Below, one piece after another: positions 1-8,039 of a stretch of 64,000 bases of DNA. Positions within the stretch are counted from its first letter, which is position 1. Each line of letters begins with the position of its first letter. The notes beneath the pieces are model-generated. The model ran no database searches, had not been told where the DNA came from, and saw only the letters and a program-made list of their open reading frames with translations. The DNA is from Alphaproteobacteria bacterium. Its GTDB lineage: Bacteria; Pseudomonadota; Alphaproteobacteria; Caulobacterales; Parvularculaceae. The translations under genes were made by a program, and so were the position numbers. The stretch is from positions 24,894 to 88,893 of the forward strand of contig JAADIQ010000102.1 of NCBI GenBank assembly GCA_013151255.1, read 5' to 3'.

Positions 1-214
1 TTTCATAGCCAAGCGTAAAAATCCGCACCCGCGCGGTATTGGCGGGGTCTTCCGGCGGCAGCACGAAGGTCGTCTCGGAGAGGTTAAACTCGCGGGTGAT
101 GGTCTGCATCTCGTCATCGCTCAACCCGCGCGCATCCATAATGACGGCGAGCTGGTTGCCGGCGAACTTGGCGTCAGTGAAGACATCCAGTGTCTCGAAA
201 TCATAAGCCTTCAT
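1..214 (-). CDS. PhzF-family protein, N-terminal fragment (runs off the left edge)
   Basis: Only the first 71 codons are present. The translation begins [12 protein letters not shown] and carries the PhzF-family N-terminal signatures FAGNQLAV (residues 17-24) and NLSETTFV (44-51). Glu47 of the SET motif corresponds to the catalytic acid of PhzF. The family comprises two-lobed, DapF-like isomerases/epimerases; outside phenazine gene clusters the substrate is usually unknown, and no phenazine genes are visible here. An AGGAGG Shine-Dalgarno sits 5 nt before the ATG, so the start is secure. The 3' part lies outside the window, so completeness cannot be judged. Confidence 0.85.
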   Translation of the reverse strand, partial: MKAYDFETLDVFTDAKFAGNQLAVIMDARGLSDDEMQTITREFNLSETTFVLPPEDPANTARVRIFTLGYE

Positions 215-328
215 GGGAGCCTCCTGAACATGTGCGCGGTCTATTGCGAGCAAACCCGGTATCGGCTTTGGGCTGTGTTGTTTCAAGCAAGAAATAATCA
301 GCTTTGCGTTAGCGCGCCTGAACTGTGA

Positions 329-1126
329 TTACCGGCTTTCCAACGTATGCGTATGATTGAGCGGGCCATGTCCCTCGCCATAGCCGGGCGCCATTAATAT
401 CGCTTTGTGCACATAGGAAATCGCCCGCTTCACTGCTCCGGGCAGAGCCATGCCTTGCGCCAGGCCGGTCGCAATCGCCGAAGCGAGGGTGCAGCCGGTA
501 CCATGGGTGGAGGTGGTGTCGATGCGCGGGTTGGAAAACACCCGCTCGCCGGCAACCGTCACCAGCACGTCTTTGATGATGTCGCCGCGCCCGTGGCCGC
601 CTTTCACCAACGCCGCCCCGGCGCCGTGCGCAACCAACGCCGCGCCGGCCGCCGCCATGGTGTCTTCATCGCGCACTTTTATTCCGGTGAGCGCTTCAGC
701 CTCGATAATATTCGGCGTGATAATGGCGCAAAGCGGCGCCAGCTTTTCTATGATCGCCGCCGCAACGCCCTCGCCAGCCAACGCATCGCCACTGCTGGCG
801 ACCAGCACCGGATCGAGCACAATCGGCGTCGCGTCCTCTAACTTTGCAAGCCGGGCGGCAATCAGCTCAACGGTTTCAACATCGCCGATCATACCGATCT
901 TGATGGCGTCGGCGCCGATGTCCGACAAAACAGCATCGATCTGCGCGGCGATAATATCCGGCGGCGTTGGATGAACGCCCGTAACGCCCATGGTGTTCTG
1001 GACCGTCAGCGCGGTAATCGCCGTCGCCGCATAGCCGCCAAGCGCGGTAACGGTTTTTATGTCGGCCTGAATACCCGCCCCGCCGGACGGGTCCGAGCCG
1101 GCAATGATGAGAACCCGGCCTTGCAT
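329..1126 (-). CDS. thiD: Hydroxymethylpyrimidine/phosphomethylpyrimidine kinase ThiD
   Basis: Ribokinase-fold kinase that phosphorylates hydroxymethylpyrimidine and its monophosphate to HMP-PP for thiamine synthesis in the cytoplasm. The substrate-binding N-terminal motif GSDPSGGAGIQADIK is at about residues 10-24, and the C-terminal anion-hole/catalytic motif HGTGCT at 208-213 (Cys212). Length, 265 aa, is normal for a stand-alone ThiD. The reading frame extends to 1144, but the internal ATG at 1124-1126 has AGGAG 5 nt upstream and gives the usual N-terminus, so I prefer it. thiE, the partner that couples HMP-PP to the thiazole, lies separately near 21.5-22.2 kb. I see no TPP riboswitch in the 114 nt between this gene and the PhzF gene or upstream of it. 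Confidence 0.95.
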   Translation of the reverse strand: MQGRVLIIAGSDPSGGAGIQADIKTVTALGGYAATAITALTVQNTMGVTGVHPTPPDIIAAQIDAVLSDIGADAIKIGMIGDVETVELIAARLAKLEDATPIVLDPVLVASSGDALAGEGVAAAIIEKLAPLCAIITPNIIEAEALTGIKVRDEDTMAAAGAALVAHGAGAALVKGGHGRGDIIKDVLVTVAGERVFSNPRIDTTSTHGTGCTLASAIATGLAQGMALPGAVKRAISYVHKAILMAPGYGEGHGPLNHTHTLESR

Positions 1127-1233
1127 TTCCGCTCCTTTTCTCAATTCGCCATCATGTTTTCAAACAAGCGCCCAAATTAGGCAATATCGCTGGCGCACGC
1201 CTTCATAGCGCAAAAAATCAAGCGGAGAGAGAC

Positions 1234-1428
1234 ATGTCGATGAATAATGCTTTTTGGGTCGGGCTCGGCTGCTGCCTGGCGGCGTTGGCGATACAGGTTT
1301 TTCCCGGCGCCGCCTTCCGCATCGGCGTCAATGTCAGCGCCGCATGGCTGGTGTTCGGGTTCGGCGTGTTTTTGATTTTGATGGCGGCGGCGCTTAGCGT
1401 GACCCGACCAGGGTCACATAAAGGCTAG
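1234..1428 (+). CDS. Small two-helix membrane protein, unknown function
   Basis: A 64-residue protein with two hydrophobic segments (about residues 6-24 and 36-57) separated by a short polar stretch, so probably a hairpin inner-membrane protein. GGAGAG lies just upstream of the ATG at 1234; a second in-frame ATG two codons later is an alternative start. The stop overlaps the stop of the convergent HxlR gene by 4 nt. I do not recognise a family. Coding status rests on the ribosome-binding site, the hydrophobic pattern and the tight fit between neighbours. Confidence 0.6.
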   Translation: MSMNNAFWVGLGCCLAALAIQVFPGAAFRIGVNVSAAWLVFGFGVFLILMAAALSVTRPGSHKG

Positions 1429-1925
1429 CTTTTCAAGCGGAGCTGTGCGGAACCGATGGCAATCGGCGCGCCGGCGTCTGTCACCAGGCCGACATGGCAG
1501 GGCGCACCGGAACGCCGTTCGACGATTTCCGCCACCGCGCCGCTCTCATTAAAATGTTTCTCGCCCCATTGCATCAGCGCAATCATCGGCAGCGCCAGTT
1601 CCACGCCCATGGCGGTCAGCACATATTGATGGCGCGCCCGCTGGCCATCTTTTTTATACGGACGGGTTTGGAAAACCCCGATCTCGCAAAGTTTTTTGAG
1701 CCGGCCGGAAAGCACCGTGCGCGGAATGCCGAGATCGGCCTGCATCGCGTCAAAACGGGTGACGCCGTAAAGCGCTTCTCGAATAATCAGCAACGTCCAG
1801 CGGTCGCCAATCAAATCCGCCGCCCGCGCCATACCGCACCGCGCGCGCGGCGTCGGCGTTATATCATCGCCTGTATCTCCGTCTGCATAGGCCATGGGAG
1901 ATTCCATAAGCTGATTTGCGCCCAT
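1425..1925 (-). CDS. HxlR-family winged-helix transcriptional regulator
   Basis: A cytoplasmic DNA-binding regulator of the HxlR (MarR-like) type. The domain covers about residues 30-125, with the typical opening CGMARAADLIGDRWTLLIIR, the recognition helix region around GIPRTVLSGRLKKL, and the wing near KKDGQRARHQYVLT. The length of 166 aa includes a roughly 40-residue C-terminal tail. Start choice is open: ATG at 1923-1925 is the longest, while the in-frame ATG ending at 1895 has GGAA about 6 nt upstream. The effector and targets are unknown. The divergently transcribed secreted-protein gene at 2080 and the perfect palindrome at 1994-2009 between the two make that intergenic region the first place to look for an operator. 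Confidence 0.88.
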   Translation of the reverse strand: MGANQLMESPMAYADGDTGDDITPTPRARCGMARAADLIGDRWTLLIIREALYGVTRFDAMQADLGIPRTVLSGRLKKLCEIGVFQTRPYKKDGQRARHQYVLTAMGVELALPMIALMQWGEKHFNESGAVAEIVERRSGAPCHVGLVTDAGAPIAIGSAQLRLKS

Positions 1926-1993
1926 CTCGCAAATTGATTGTTGGGTTTTAAATCACGCCAATGTGTAGGCGATCTAAAATATGACGGCTTTTA

Positions 1994-2009
1994 GGCGCCA
2001 ATTGGCGCC
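1994..2009. promoter_or_regulatory. 16-bp perfect palindrome in a divergent intergenic region
   Basis: The sequence GGCGCCAATTGGCGCC is a perfect dyad. It lies between the divergent HxlR regulator (start at or below 1925) and the secreted protein gene starting at 2080. Its size and position suit a dimeric regulator such as HxlR, but no site for this regulator is known and the link is inference. It could also form a hairpin in the leader of the 2080 gene. Confidence 0.35.
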
Positions 2010-2079
2010 ATTCTCGCCGCAATAGGTTTTTAAAGTTGCGTTTATGGAAACCCAGCTGGGGCAAGCACGGAGTCCAAAG

Positions 2080-2673
2080 ATGAATACGCTTTTTAAAACC
2101 ATGGCCATAGGCATAATCGGAGCCGTCACTCTGATGGTGGCCTCTGCCGCCTTCGCCAACGACCAACCCGCTTATTGCAATATCGACCATGACCACCGCA
2201 GCCATAATGTCGACTATTATAACTATTACGATCAGGATCGATATTACCGCGCCGGCCCCTATCGCAGTCCTCATCAGAGTTCAGGCGTCAGTTTTTCGAT
2301 AACAATTGGCGATGGATATTCTAACGGCAGACGATATCGCGACGGCCGTCATGCTGACCGCCGCCATAATGATCGCCGCTATAATAACCAGCGCCGCAGT
2401 GACCGTGGCAACTATCGCCGCAATAATCACCGCGGCAAAAACCACGGCTATCGCGGACGTGACGGGCGCATTGTCAACCGTCAGGTGTTCGACACCCGCT
2501 ATCAGGCGCGCATCGTGCTGGTCGAGGAAGTTGTGCGCACCCGCAACGGACCGCGCCTTGTCTGCACCGTTAAAGCGCGCGGCCGCGAGGCGCATCATGT
2601 ATCCAATCGTCGGATGCGGCGCATCGCCAACAACAATTGCTCACCCCGGGCGCGCATCAACGTCTACACCTAA
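2080..2673 (+). CDS. Secreted Arg/Tyr/Asn/His-rich basic protein, unknown function
   Basis: A 197-residue protein with a clear Sec signal peptide (MNTLFKTMAIGIIG followed by a small-residue run ending in AFAN, about residues 1-25). After that come a Tyr/Asp/His-rich stretch (about 30-60) and then a strongly basic low-complexity tract of RR, DR, NN and YR pairs (about 75-125). The C-terminal 70 residues look more ordered (DTRYQARIVLVEEVVRTRNG) and contain two Cys. ATG 2080 is chosen because GGAG lies 7 nt upstream and the signal peptide starts there; the frame is open back to 2044. I do not recognise a family with certainty. A cell-surface or polyanion-binding role would be guesswork. A hairpin terminator follows at 2697-2729. 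Confidence 0.65.
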   Translation: MNTLFKTMAIGIIGAVTLMVASAAFANDQPAYCNIDHDHRSHNVDYYNYYDQDRYYRAGPYRSPHQSSGVSFSITIGDGYSNGRRYRDGRHADRRHNDRRYNNQRRSDRGNYRRNNHRGKNHGYRGRDGRIVNRQVFDTRYQARIVLVEEVVRTRNGPRLVCTVKARGREAHHVSNRRMRRIANNNCSPRARINVYT

Positions 2674-2693
2674 TTTGAGGATCCCTACCCGGG

Positions 2694-2730
2694 AAAGCCG
2701 CTGGCATGCGTATTTTGCCGGCGGCTTTTA
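2694..2730. terminator. Intrinsic terminator between the secreted-protein gene and glmM
   Basis: A 9-bp stem, GCCGCTGGC (2697-2705) with GCCGGCGGC (2717-2725) and one G-U pair, has an 11-nt loop and is flanked by AAA on the left and TTTT on the right. It lies between convergent genes, so it can terminate the plus-strand gene. The glmM stop codon (2728-2730) touches the U-tract. Confidence 0.6.
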
Positions 2731-4098
2731 TTTTGCGGCTTTTTCCACCATCGCGCAAATCTCGTCGACAACCTCGTTGATCAACGATGCGTCCTCGCCC
2801 TCACCCATCACACGGATTAAGGGTTCGGTGCCGGATTTGCGGATGACGAGGCGGCCTTTTTTGCCAAGACGGTCTTCACCCGCCTTGATGGCTTTTTTCA
2901 CCGCTTCATCTTTGAGCGGATTGCCTCCGCCGTAGCGAACATTCTTTAAAAGGTTTGGAAAGGCGTCAAATTTGTCGCAGACATCGCTGACCTTGCGGCC
3001 CTCAGCGGCGACCACCGCCAATACCTGAAGCGCCGTCACCAGCCCGTCGCCGGTAGTGGCGTAATCGCTCAAAATGACGTGTCCGGAGGGTTCGCCGCCA
3101 ATATTCATGCCGGCAGCGCGCATTTTTTCAACCACATAGCGGTCGCCGACCTTGGTCCGTTCCAGCGTCAGGCTTTCGTGCTTGAGGTGTTTTTCAAGCC
3201 CCATATTCGCCATCACCGTTGAAACGATGCCGCCGCCTTTCAATAGACCGCGCTTGTTCCAAAAACCGGCAATCACCGCGAGGATTTGATCGCCATCAAC
3301 AATCTTGCCCTTTTCGTCGCAAATGATCACCCGGTCCGCATCACCATCAAGCGCAACGCCGATATCGGCGCGATATTCGCGCACCGCATCACGCATCGCC
3401 TTGGTCGCGGTCGATCCCACTTCGCGGTTGATGTTGACGCCGTTGGGATCAACGCCGATGGTTTTAACGTCCGCGCCCAGCTCCCACAAAACCGTCGGCG
3501 CCACCTTGTATCCGGCGCCATTGGCGCAATCGATGACGATGCGCAAGCCGTCCAGGGAATGGCGCCTTGGGAACGTAGCCTTTGCAAATTCAATATACCG
3601 CGCGCCCGCATCCTCAATCCGCTTGACGCGGCCAAGATCGGCGGAAGCCGAAAGCCCGACATCAGGGCCAGCGCGCATCAGCCGTTCAATCTCTAGCTCG
3701 GTTTCATCGGACAGCTTATAGCCGTCCGGCCCGAAGAATTTCACGCCATTGTCCTGATACGGATTGTGGGATGCAGAAATCATCACCCCGAGATCGGCGC
3801 GCATCGACCGCGTCAACATCGCCATCGCCGGGGTCGGCAAGGGGCCGAGCAGAAAGACATCCATGCCCGAAGCGGCAAACCCGGCAGTCAACGCCGGCTC
3901 GATCATATAGCCGGAAAGGCGGGTGTCTTTGCCGATCACCACGCGGTGACGATGGGCGCCATTTTTGAACACCCGGCCCACCGCCATGCCAAGGCGCAAA
4001 ATCGCATCGGGCGTCATCGCGCCGGTATTGGCCAGGCCCCTGACGCCGTCGGTGCCGAAAATTTTCCGTTTGCCCGTCATCTGATCGTCGCCCCGCAT
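2728..4098 (-). CDS. glmM: Phosphoglucosamine mutase GlmM
   Basis: Converts glucosamine-6-phosphate to glucosamine-1-phosphate for UDP-GlcNAc, feeding peptidoglycan and LPS synthesis in the cytoplasm. The four alpha-phosphohexomutase signatures are present: FGTDGVRG at 14-21, the phosphoserine loop ISASHNP (107-113, phosphorylated Ser110), the metal loop DGDADR (251-256), the sugar-specificity loop GEPSGH (335-340) and the phosphate-binding RKSGTEP (420-426). Length, 456 aa, is standard. ATG 4098 has GGGAG about 9 nt upstream; an internal ATG six codons later is possible. It lies downstream of folP in the same direction, the usual alphaproteobacterial pair, with 75 nt between them. Confidence 0.96.
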   Translation of the reverse strand: MRGDDQMTGKRKIFGTDGVRGLANTGAMTPDAILRLGMAVGRVFKNGAHRHRVVIGKDTRLSGYMIEPALTAGFAASGMDVFLLGPLPTPAMAMLTRSMRADLGVMISASHNPYQDNGVKFFGPDGYKLSDETELEIERLMRAGPDVGLSASADLGRVKRIEDAGARYIEFAKATFPRRHSLDGLRIVIDCANGAGYKVAPTVLWELGADVKTIGVDPNGVNINREVGSTATKAMRDAVREYRADIGVALDGDADRVIICDEKGKIVDGDQILAVIAGFWNKRGLLKGGGIVSTVMANMGLEKHLKHESLTLERTKVGDRYVVEKMRAAGMNIGGEPSGHVILSDYATTGDGLVTALQVLAVVAAEGRKVSDVCDKFDAFPNLLKNVRYGGGNPLKDEAVKKAIKAGEDRLGKKGRLVIRKSGTEPLIRVMGEGEDASLINEVVDEICAMVEKAAK

Positions 4099-4173
4099 GG
4101 CGCCGCACTCCCGTTTAATCTTCGTATCAATACCAGCCTAGCACACCCGTTTGGCCAATGCCTTAACGCAGAA

Positions 4174-5007
4174 TTACGGATTTTCCATGGCTGCGGCGAT
4201 GCCTTGCGCGATTTTTAACGCCTGACGGGTCTCGGCCACGTCATGCACCCGGAAAATCCGAACGCCCCGGGCAAGCCCCGCCAAGACCGCCGCCAACGAG
4301 CCGCCGAGACGCTGGTCGGCCGGGGTCTTTCGGTCGAGTGCGGAAATAAACCGCTTTCGCGACGCCCCAAGGAGAACCGGACATCCCAGCCGCTGAAATT
4401 CCTCCAGATTGGCTATAAGCGCCAGATTGTGGTCAGCGGATTTGCCGAAGCCAACCCCCGGATCGACGATGAGCCTGGCGCGGTCAATCCCGGCAGCGGT
4501 GCAAAGCTCAATACGCGCGGCGAGAAAGCCAAGCACTTCATGAACAACATCCGTATAGGAAGGGTCCTGCTGCATGGTGCGGGGCGCGCCCTGCGCATGC
4601 ATCAACACGATATCGCAATCGAGCGCCGCTGCGGTCGCCACGCTGGCGTCATCAAATGTGAGCGCCGAGACATCATTCCAGATGACAGCGCCGGCGGCGA
4701 CCGCCGCGCGGGCGACTTCCGGCTTTCGGGTGTCGATGGACAACGCCGCTTTGGTTTTACCGGCAAGCCCCTCAATCACTGGCGTCACCCGGCGCAATTC
4801 CTCTTCAAGCGATACGGGCTCGGCGCCGGGCCGCGTCGATTCCCCGCCAATATCGAGACTATCGGCGCCGTCTTCGACAAGCTGTAAGCCATGGTCAATC
4901 GCGGCCTGCGGGCCATCAAAACGGCCGCCATCCGAAAACGAATCCGGCGTCACATTGACGATACCCATGATGTGGGGGGCCGATAGTCGGTTTTGGTCAG
5001 ACGTCAT
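4174..5007 (-). CDS. folP: Dihydropteroate synthase FolP
   Basis: Condenses p-aminobenzoate with hydroxymethyl-dihydropterin pyrophosphate in folate synthesis. The TIM-barrel signatures are clear: GIVNVTPDSFSDGG (15-28), SLDIGGESTRPGA (50-62) and, in the C-terminal half, VDPGVGFGKS and GASRKRFI. The length of 277 aa is normal. It is the upstream partner of glmM. In related genomes ftsH usually precedes folP; here two plus-strand genes (AraC regulator, LamG-like protein) lie between ftsH and folP, so folP must have its own promoter in the short region shared with the divergent AraC gene. Confidence 0.95.
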   Translation of the reverse strand: MTSDQNRLSAPHIMGIVNVTPDSFSDGGRFDGPQAAIDHGLQLVEDGADSLDIGGESTRPGAEPVSLEEELRRVTPVIEGLAGKTKAALSIDTRKPEVARAAVAAGAVIWNDVSALTFDDASVATAAALDCDIVLMHAQGAPRTMQQDPSYTDVVHEVLGFLAARIELCTAAGIDRARLIVDPGVGFGKSADHNLALIANLEEFQRLGCPVLLGASRKRFISALDRKTPADQRLGGSLAAVLAGLARGVRIFRVHDVAETRQALKIAQGIAAAMENP

Positions 5008-5097
5008 CTCGTTTGGCTCTCACATCCTACCGCGCAAAGCAAACCGTTCGCCGCGCGCTGGGGCCATTCTATGGCTGCCTGTGCTAGATTGCGAAAT

Positions 5098-5931
5098 ATG
5101 GATATTCGCCGTAACCTAGACCGCCGCGCCGATGATCGCCCCTATCACACAATCGGCGACTATAAGGCCTGGCGGCTTGGCGTTGCTGACCAATTTCCCG
5201 CCGACCTGATCTGGATCTGCACAACTGGTGGAAACGCCGCCTATCGCCATCGTATTTTGCCGCTCGGCGAGCCAAGCATCGCCATAAAACGCCGCCTCCG
5301 CAGCGATGGCTCCATCGCCGATGCATCGCTTGTTATTTGCGGGCCGCACAGCAAACCATGCTGGCATCAGTCCGGTCTCAATGAAGAAATTATCGCCGTG
5401 CGACTGAAGCCGGAATTTGCCGCACAAACATTGAATATCGAACCCGCCGCATTTCAAAACCAGGCGCAAACGCTAACCGCGGCGCCGATGCGAAAGAAAT
5501 TTACAACGACCGAAGCCGCGCTTGCAAACGCATCTCCGCAAGCACTCGCCCGCGCCCTTTTAGATGACATTACCCGGATCGCGCAGGGTGGCGATATGCG
5601 CGAGCATGGCGAACACTTCACTGCAAGGCGGTTGCGAGCGACAAACGGCACGACGCCGATTCGCGATATTGCAGCGTCGCTATCGATTAGCGAACGCCAA
5701 CTGCGAAGACGGTTTCGCAACGCCGTCGGCTGCTCGCCGAAAGATTATGCAAGGCGGCTGCGCGTCGCCAATGCGGCGATACTTGCCGATGCCGAAGCAA
5801 ACCCGCTTTGGGCGTTCATTGCCGCCGAGACGGGATTTCACGACCAGGCGCATATGATCGCCGACTTTAAAGCGCTCAGCGGATTAACGCCGCGTACGCT
5901 ACATCGCGAGAGACGGGGCGATGGGAGTTAA
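5098..5931 (+). CDS. AraC-family transcriptional regulator
   Basis: The C-terminal about 100 residues form an AraC double helix-turn-helix: the first HTH is around TPIRDIAASLSISERQLRRRF, the second around FIAAETGFHDQAHMIADFK, ending in the usual SGLTP. The N-terminal part resembles the effector domain often found with AraC proteins of this size (DUF6597-like: PADLIWICTTGG, then a pattern of short beta strands). Ligand unknown. The start is uncertain: ATG 5098 is chosen because longer starts would run towards or into the divergent folP; ATG 5071 is the alternative, and neither has a strong ribosome-binding site. Its stop lies about 100 nt before the secreted LamG-like gene, which it may regulate. 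Confidence 0.85.
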   Translation: MDIRRNLDRRADDRPYHTIGDYKAWRLGVADQFPADLIWICTTGGNAAYRHRILPLGEPSIAIKRRLRSDGSIADASLVICGPHSKPCWHQSGLNEEIIAVRLKPEFAAQTLNIEPAAFQNQAQTLTAAPMRKKFTTTEAALANASPQALARALLDDITRIAQGGDMREHGEHFTARRLRATNGTTPIRDIAASLSISERQLRRRFRNAVGCSPKDYARRLRVANAAILADAEANPLWAFIAAETGFHDQAHMIADFKALSGLTPRTLHRERRGDGS

Positions 5932-6034
5932 TGACCGCTTTTTACAATCCCGCATGCATGCCCCATGGCATCAACCGCACTGACCCCGGCAGGCCCTGAT
6001 GGTCCGCTGGTCTGTACTATTGGGGAGACCGCCA

Positions 6035-7165
6035 ATGTCCAACATTCGTCTGTTGCCGTTTATTCTGATCTCGTTTTTAGGCGTTAACGCCTACGCGCAG
6101 GACCTACCGCAAACCTTATCCTTCGCTGGCCACCAATGGCGCATTGCCGCACGCAGTGCCGCCATCGAGACCCATCTCGGGCGCGAAGCGCTGGCGCTCA
6201 GCGGCGGACGCGTTCGGCTCGACGATATCGACTTCGGCAACGGGGTGATCGAGTTCGACGTTGCTTATCCAGAAAGGGTCGGATTTATCGGACCGATGTG
6301 GCGGGCGAGCGATGATGCTCACTATGAAGAGATTTATTTCCGCTCCCATCTCAATAACAAACCTGACACCGTCCAATATACGCCGGTAGAAAACGGAAAT
6401 TCCGCCTGGCAAATATTTTCTGATGAAAACGCAATCGCCGCGCTTGCGCAGAAGTATGGCGCCTGGAACCATGTCCGGCTGGTGGTTGAGGGTGACAAGG
6501 CGGATTTCTATTTCAACAGCGACACGCCAGCGCTGCACATTCCCGACCTGAAATCCAGCAACATATCCGGCAGCATCGGCTTGCGCGCATCCGGGCCGGA
6601 AGAACTTACCGCCTATTTCAGTAATTTTACATTCCGGCCGCTGCGCGACAACGAGGGTGTCGTCGGTGAAGCCAAGCCGACCCCGCCCCTGCCCGAGGGG
6701 CTGATCAGCCGCTGGAATGTGTCGTCAGTCTTTCCCGAAAGCGATGTCAGTGAAACGCTGAAACTTCCTAAAGACGTCGCCAGCGATCTCAACTGGACCC
6801 CGCTTGACGTAGAGACCAATGGCATTGCCAACATCTCAAAAATCAGAACACGGCTGCCCGATAGTGATTCTACCGTCTTTATTCACATGAACATTCGCGC
6901 AAAAAAGAAAATGATGAAGAACTTGCAGTTTGGTTATTCTGACCGTGTACGGATTTATCTCAATGGCAAGCGCGTATACGCTGGCGACGCTGGCTGGACT
7001 GTGCGCGATTACCGTTTTCTCGGAACTGTCGGGTTCTTCGACTCTGTCGGCCTCGACCTCAAGAAAGGCGATAATGAAGTCTTGGTCGCCGTCTCAGAGA
7101 CATTTGGCGGCTGGGCCTGGGCCGGTGCGATTGAGGATCAAGCTGGCATTAAAATTGAAAATTGA
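6035..7165 (+). CDS. Secreted LamG/DUF1080-like carbohydrate-binding protein
   Basis: A 376-residue exported protein. ATG 6035 is preceded by GGGGAGA and starts a Sec signal peptide (MSNIRLLPFILISFLG..NAYAQ, residues 1-22). The N-terminal about 190 residues fit a concanavalin-type jelly roll (FGNGVIEFDVAYPERVGFIGP, then GAWNHVRLVVEGDKADFYFN and a terminal YFSNFTFRPL strand), similar to LamG or 3-keto-disaccharide hydrolase (DUF1080) domains. The C-terminal half (about 210-376) looks like a second beta-sandwich (RVRIYLNGKRVYAGDAGW, DNEVLVAVSETFGGW), as in the non-catalytic sandwich of family 2 glycosidases. No catalytic residues can be assigned, so binding is more likely than hydrolysis. It follows the AraC regulator on the same strand. 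Confidence 0.65.
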   Translation: MSNIRLLPFILISFLGVNAYAQDLPQTLSFAGHQWRIAARSAAIETHLGREALALSGGRVRLDDIDFGNGVIEFDVAYPERVGFIGPMWRASDDAHYEEIYFRSHLNNKPDTVQYTPVENGNSAWQIFSDENAIAALAQKYGAWNHVRLVVEGDKADFYFNSDTPALHIPDLKSSNISGSIGLRASGPEELTAYFSNFTFRPLRDNEGVVGEAKPTPPLPEGLISRWNVSSVFPESDVSETLKLPKDVASDLNWTPLDVETNGIANISKIRTRLPDSDSTVFIHMNIRAKKKMMKNLQFGYSDRVRIYLNGKRVYAGDAGWTVRDYRFLGTVGFFDSVGLDLKKGDNEVLVAVSETFGGWAWAGAIEDQAGIKIEN

Positions 7166-7202
7166 GCCCTTATGAGCTTGGCGCACTCATTGAAGGCTCG
7201 AC

Positions 7203-7231
7203 GGCGCCCGTTCTCCCCAAGCGCGGGCGCC
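7203..7231. terminator. Possible hairpin terminator between convergent genes
   Basis: GGCGCCCG (7203-7210) and CGGGCGCC (7224-7231) form an 8-bp stem with a 13-nt loop between the convergent LamG-like gene and ftsH. There is no convincing U-tract on either side, so this may be only a structural stem. Confidence 0.3.
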
Positions 7232-7253
7232 AATTCATTTGAACCGGGCTAAA

Positions 7254-8039
7254 TCAAGCCCCTTGCGGGCTTGGCTCCATGCCGCCGGTATCGTCGTCTT
7301 TTTTCCCGGTCGCTGGCGCGCCGGCGGACGGCACGGATGAGGGCGGCGTGTGGTCGGTTGTGTCGGCAGGGTCTTCGCGCACGACTTTCTCGCCGCGCAT
7401 CAGCCCTTCGATTTCTTCGCCGGTGAGCGTTTCATATTCCAAGAGCGCCTGAGATATCGCTTCCCAATCGTCACGGCGTTCGGTGAGAATTTCGCGCGCC
7501 TTTTCATAGCCCTCGGTTACGAAGCGGCGAATTTCATCTTCGATGGTTTTCGCCGTGTCGCCGGAAATCGCTTTAGAGCGGGCAATCGACTGCCCCAAAA
7601 ACACTTCACCCTCATCTTCGCCATAGGCGATGGGCCCGAGTTTTTCTGAAAGCCCGTATTGCGTGACCATGGCGCGTGCGAGCTTGGTCGCATATTCAAT
7701 ATCCGATGATGCGCCGGAGGTTACGTGTTCCTTGCCGAATTTCAATTCCTCTGCAACGCGCCCGCCCATGACGCTGGCGAGCCTGGCCCTCATCTGTTCG
7801 AGAGAGAAGGAATATTTATCGCGCTCGGGCAAATATTGAACCATGCCCAGGGCGCGGCCGCGCGGAATGATGGTGGCTTTATGCACAGGGTCTGACCCCG
7901 GCATGCACAGGCCGACCAGCGCGTGGCCCGCCTCATGATAAGCGGTGAGCATTTTTTCTTCTTCTGTCATCACCAATGAGCGACGCTCCGCGCCCATCAT
8001 GATTTTGTCCTTGGCGTGATCAAATTCGCTCGCCGTCAC
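7254..8039 (-). CDS. ftsH: FtsH, C-terminal part: M41 zinc protease domain (frame-broken)
   Basis: A 261-codon frame carrying the end of the AAA lid and the whole M41 peptidase domain of FtsH. It contains the zinc motif HEAGH (residues 35-39), the hinge MMGAERRS, and the conserved [15 protein letters not shown] region with the third zinc ligand Asp. The C-terminus is a Pro/Thr-rich tail ending PSPQGA. The nominal start is a GTG whose first bases overlap the TGA of the upstream frame (GTGA). The family expects one continuous protein; a deletion of about 7 nt at the junction explains the break. Read through, this would be a normal FtsH, the membrane-anchored ATP-dependent protease of the inner membrane. 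Either the sequence has an error or the gene is mutated. Confidence 0.85.
   Translation of the reverse strand: MTASEFDHAKDKIMMGAERRSLVMTEEEKMLTAYHEAGHALVGLCMPGSDPVHKATIIPRGRALGMVQYLPERDKYSFSLEQMRARLASVMGGRVAEELKFGKEHVTSGASSDIEYATKLARAMVTQYGLSEKLGPIAYGEDEGEVFLGQSIARSKAISGDTAKTIEDEIRRFVTEGYEKAREILTERRDDWEAISQALLEYETLTGEEIEGLMRGEKVVREDPADTTDHTPPSSVPSAGAPATGKKDDDTGGMEPSPQGA

Noticed and set aside
329..1144. TPP riboswitch near thiD or thiE
   Set aside because: No conserved TPP-riboswitch core is seen upstream of either gene.
4993..5097. N-terminal extension of the AraC regulator
   Set aside because: It would overlap the divergent folP start and shows no family similarity.
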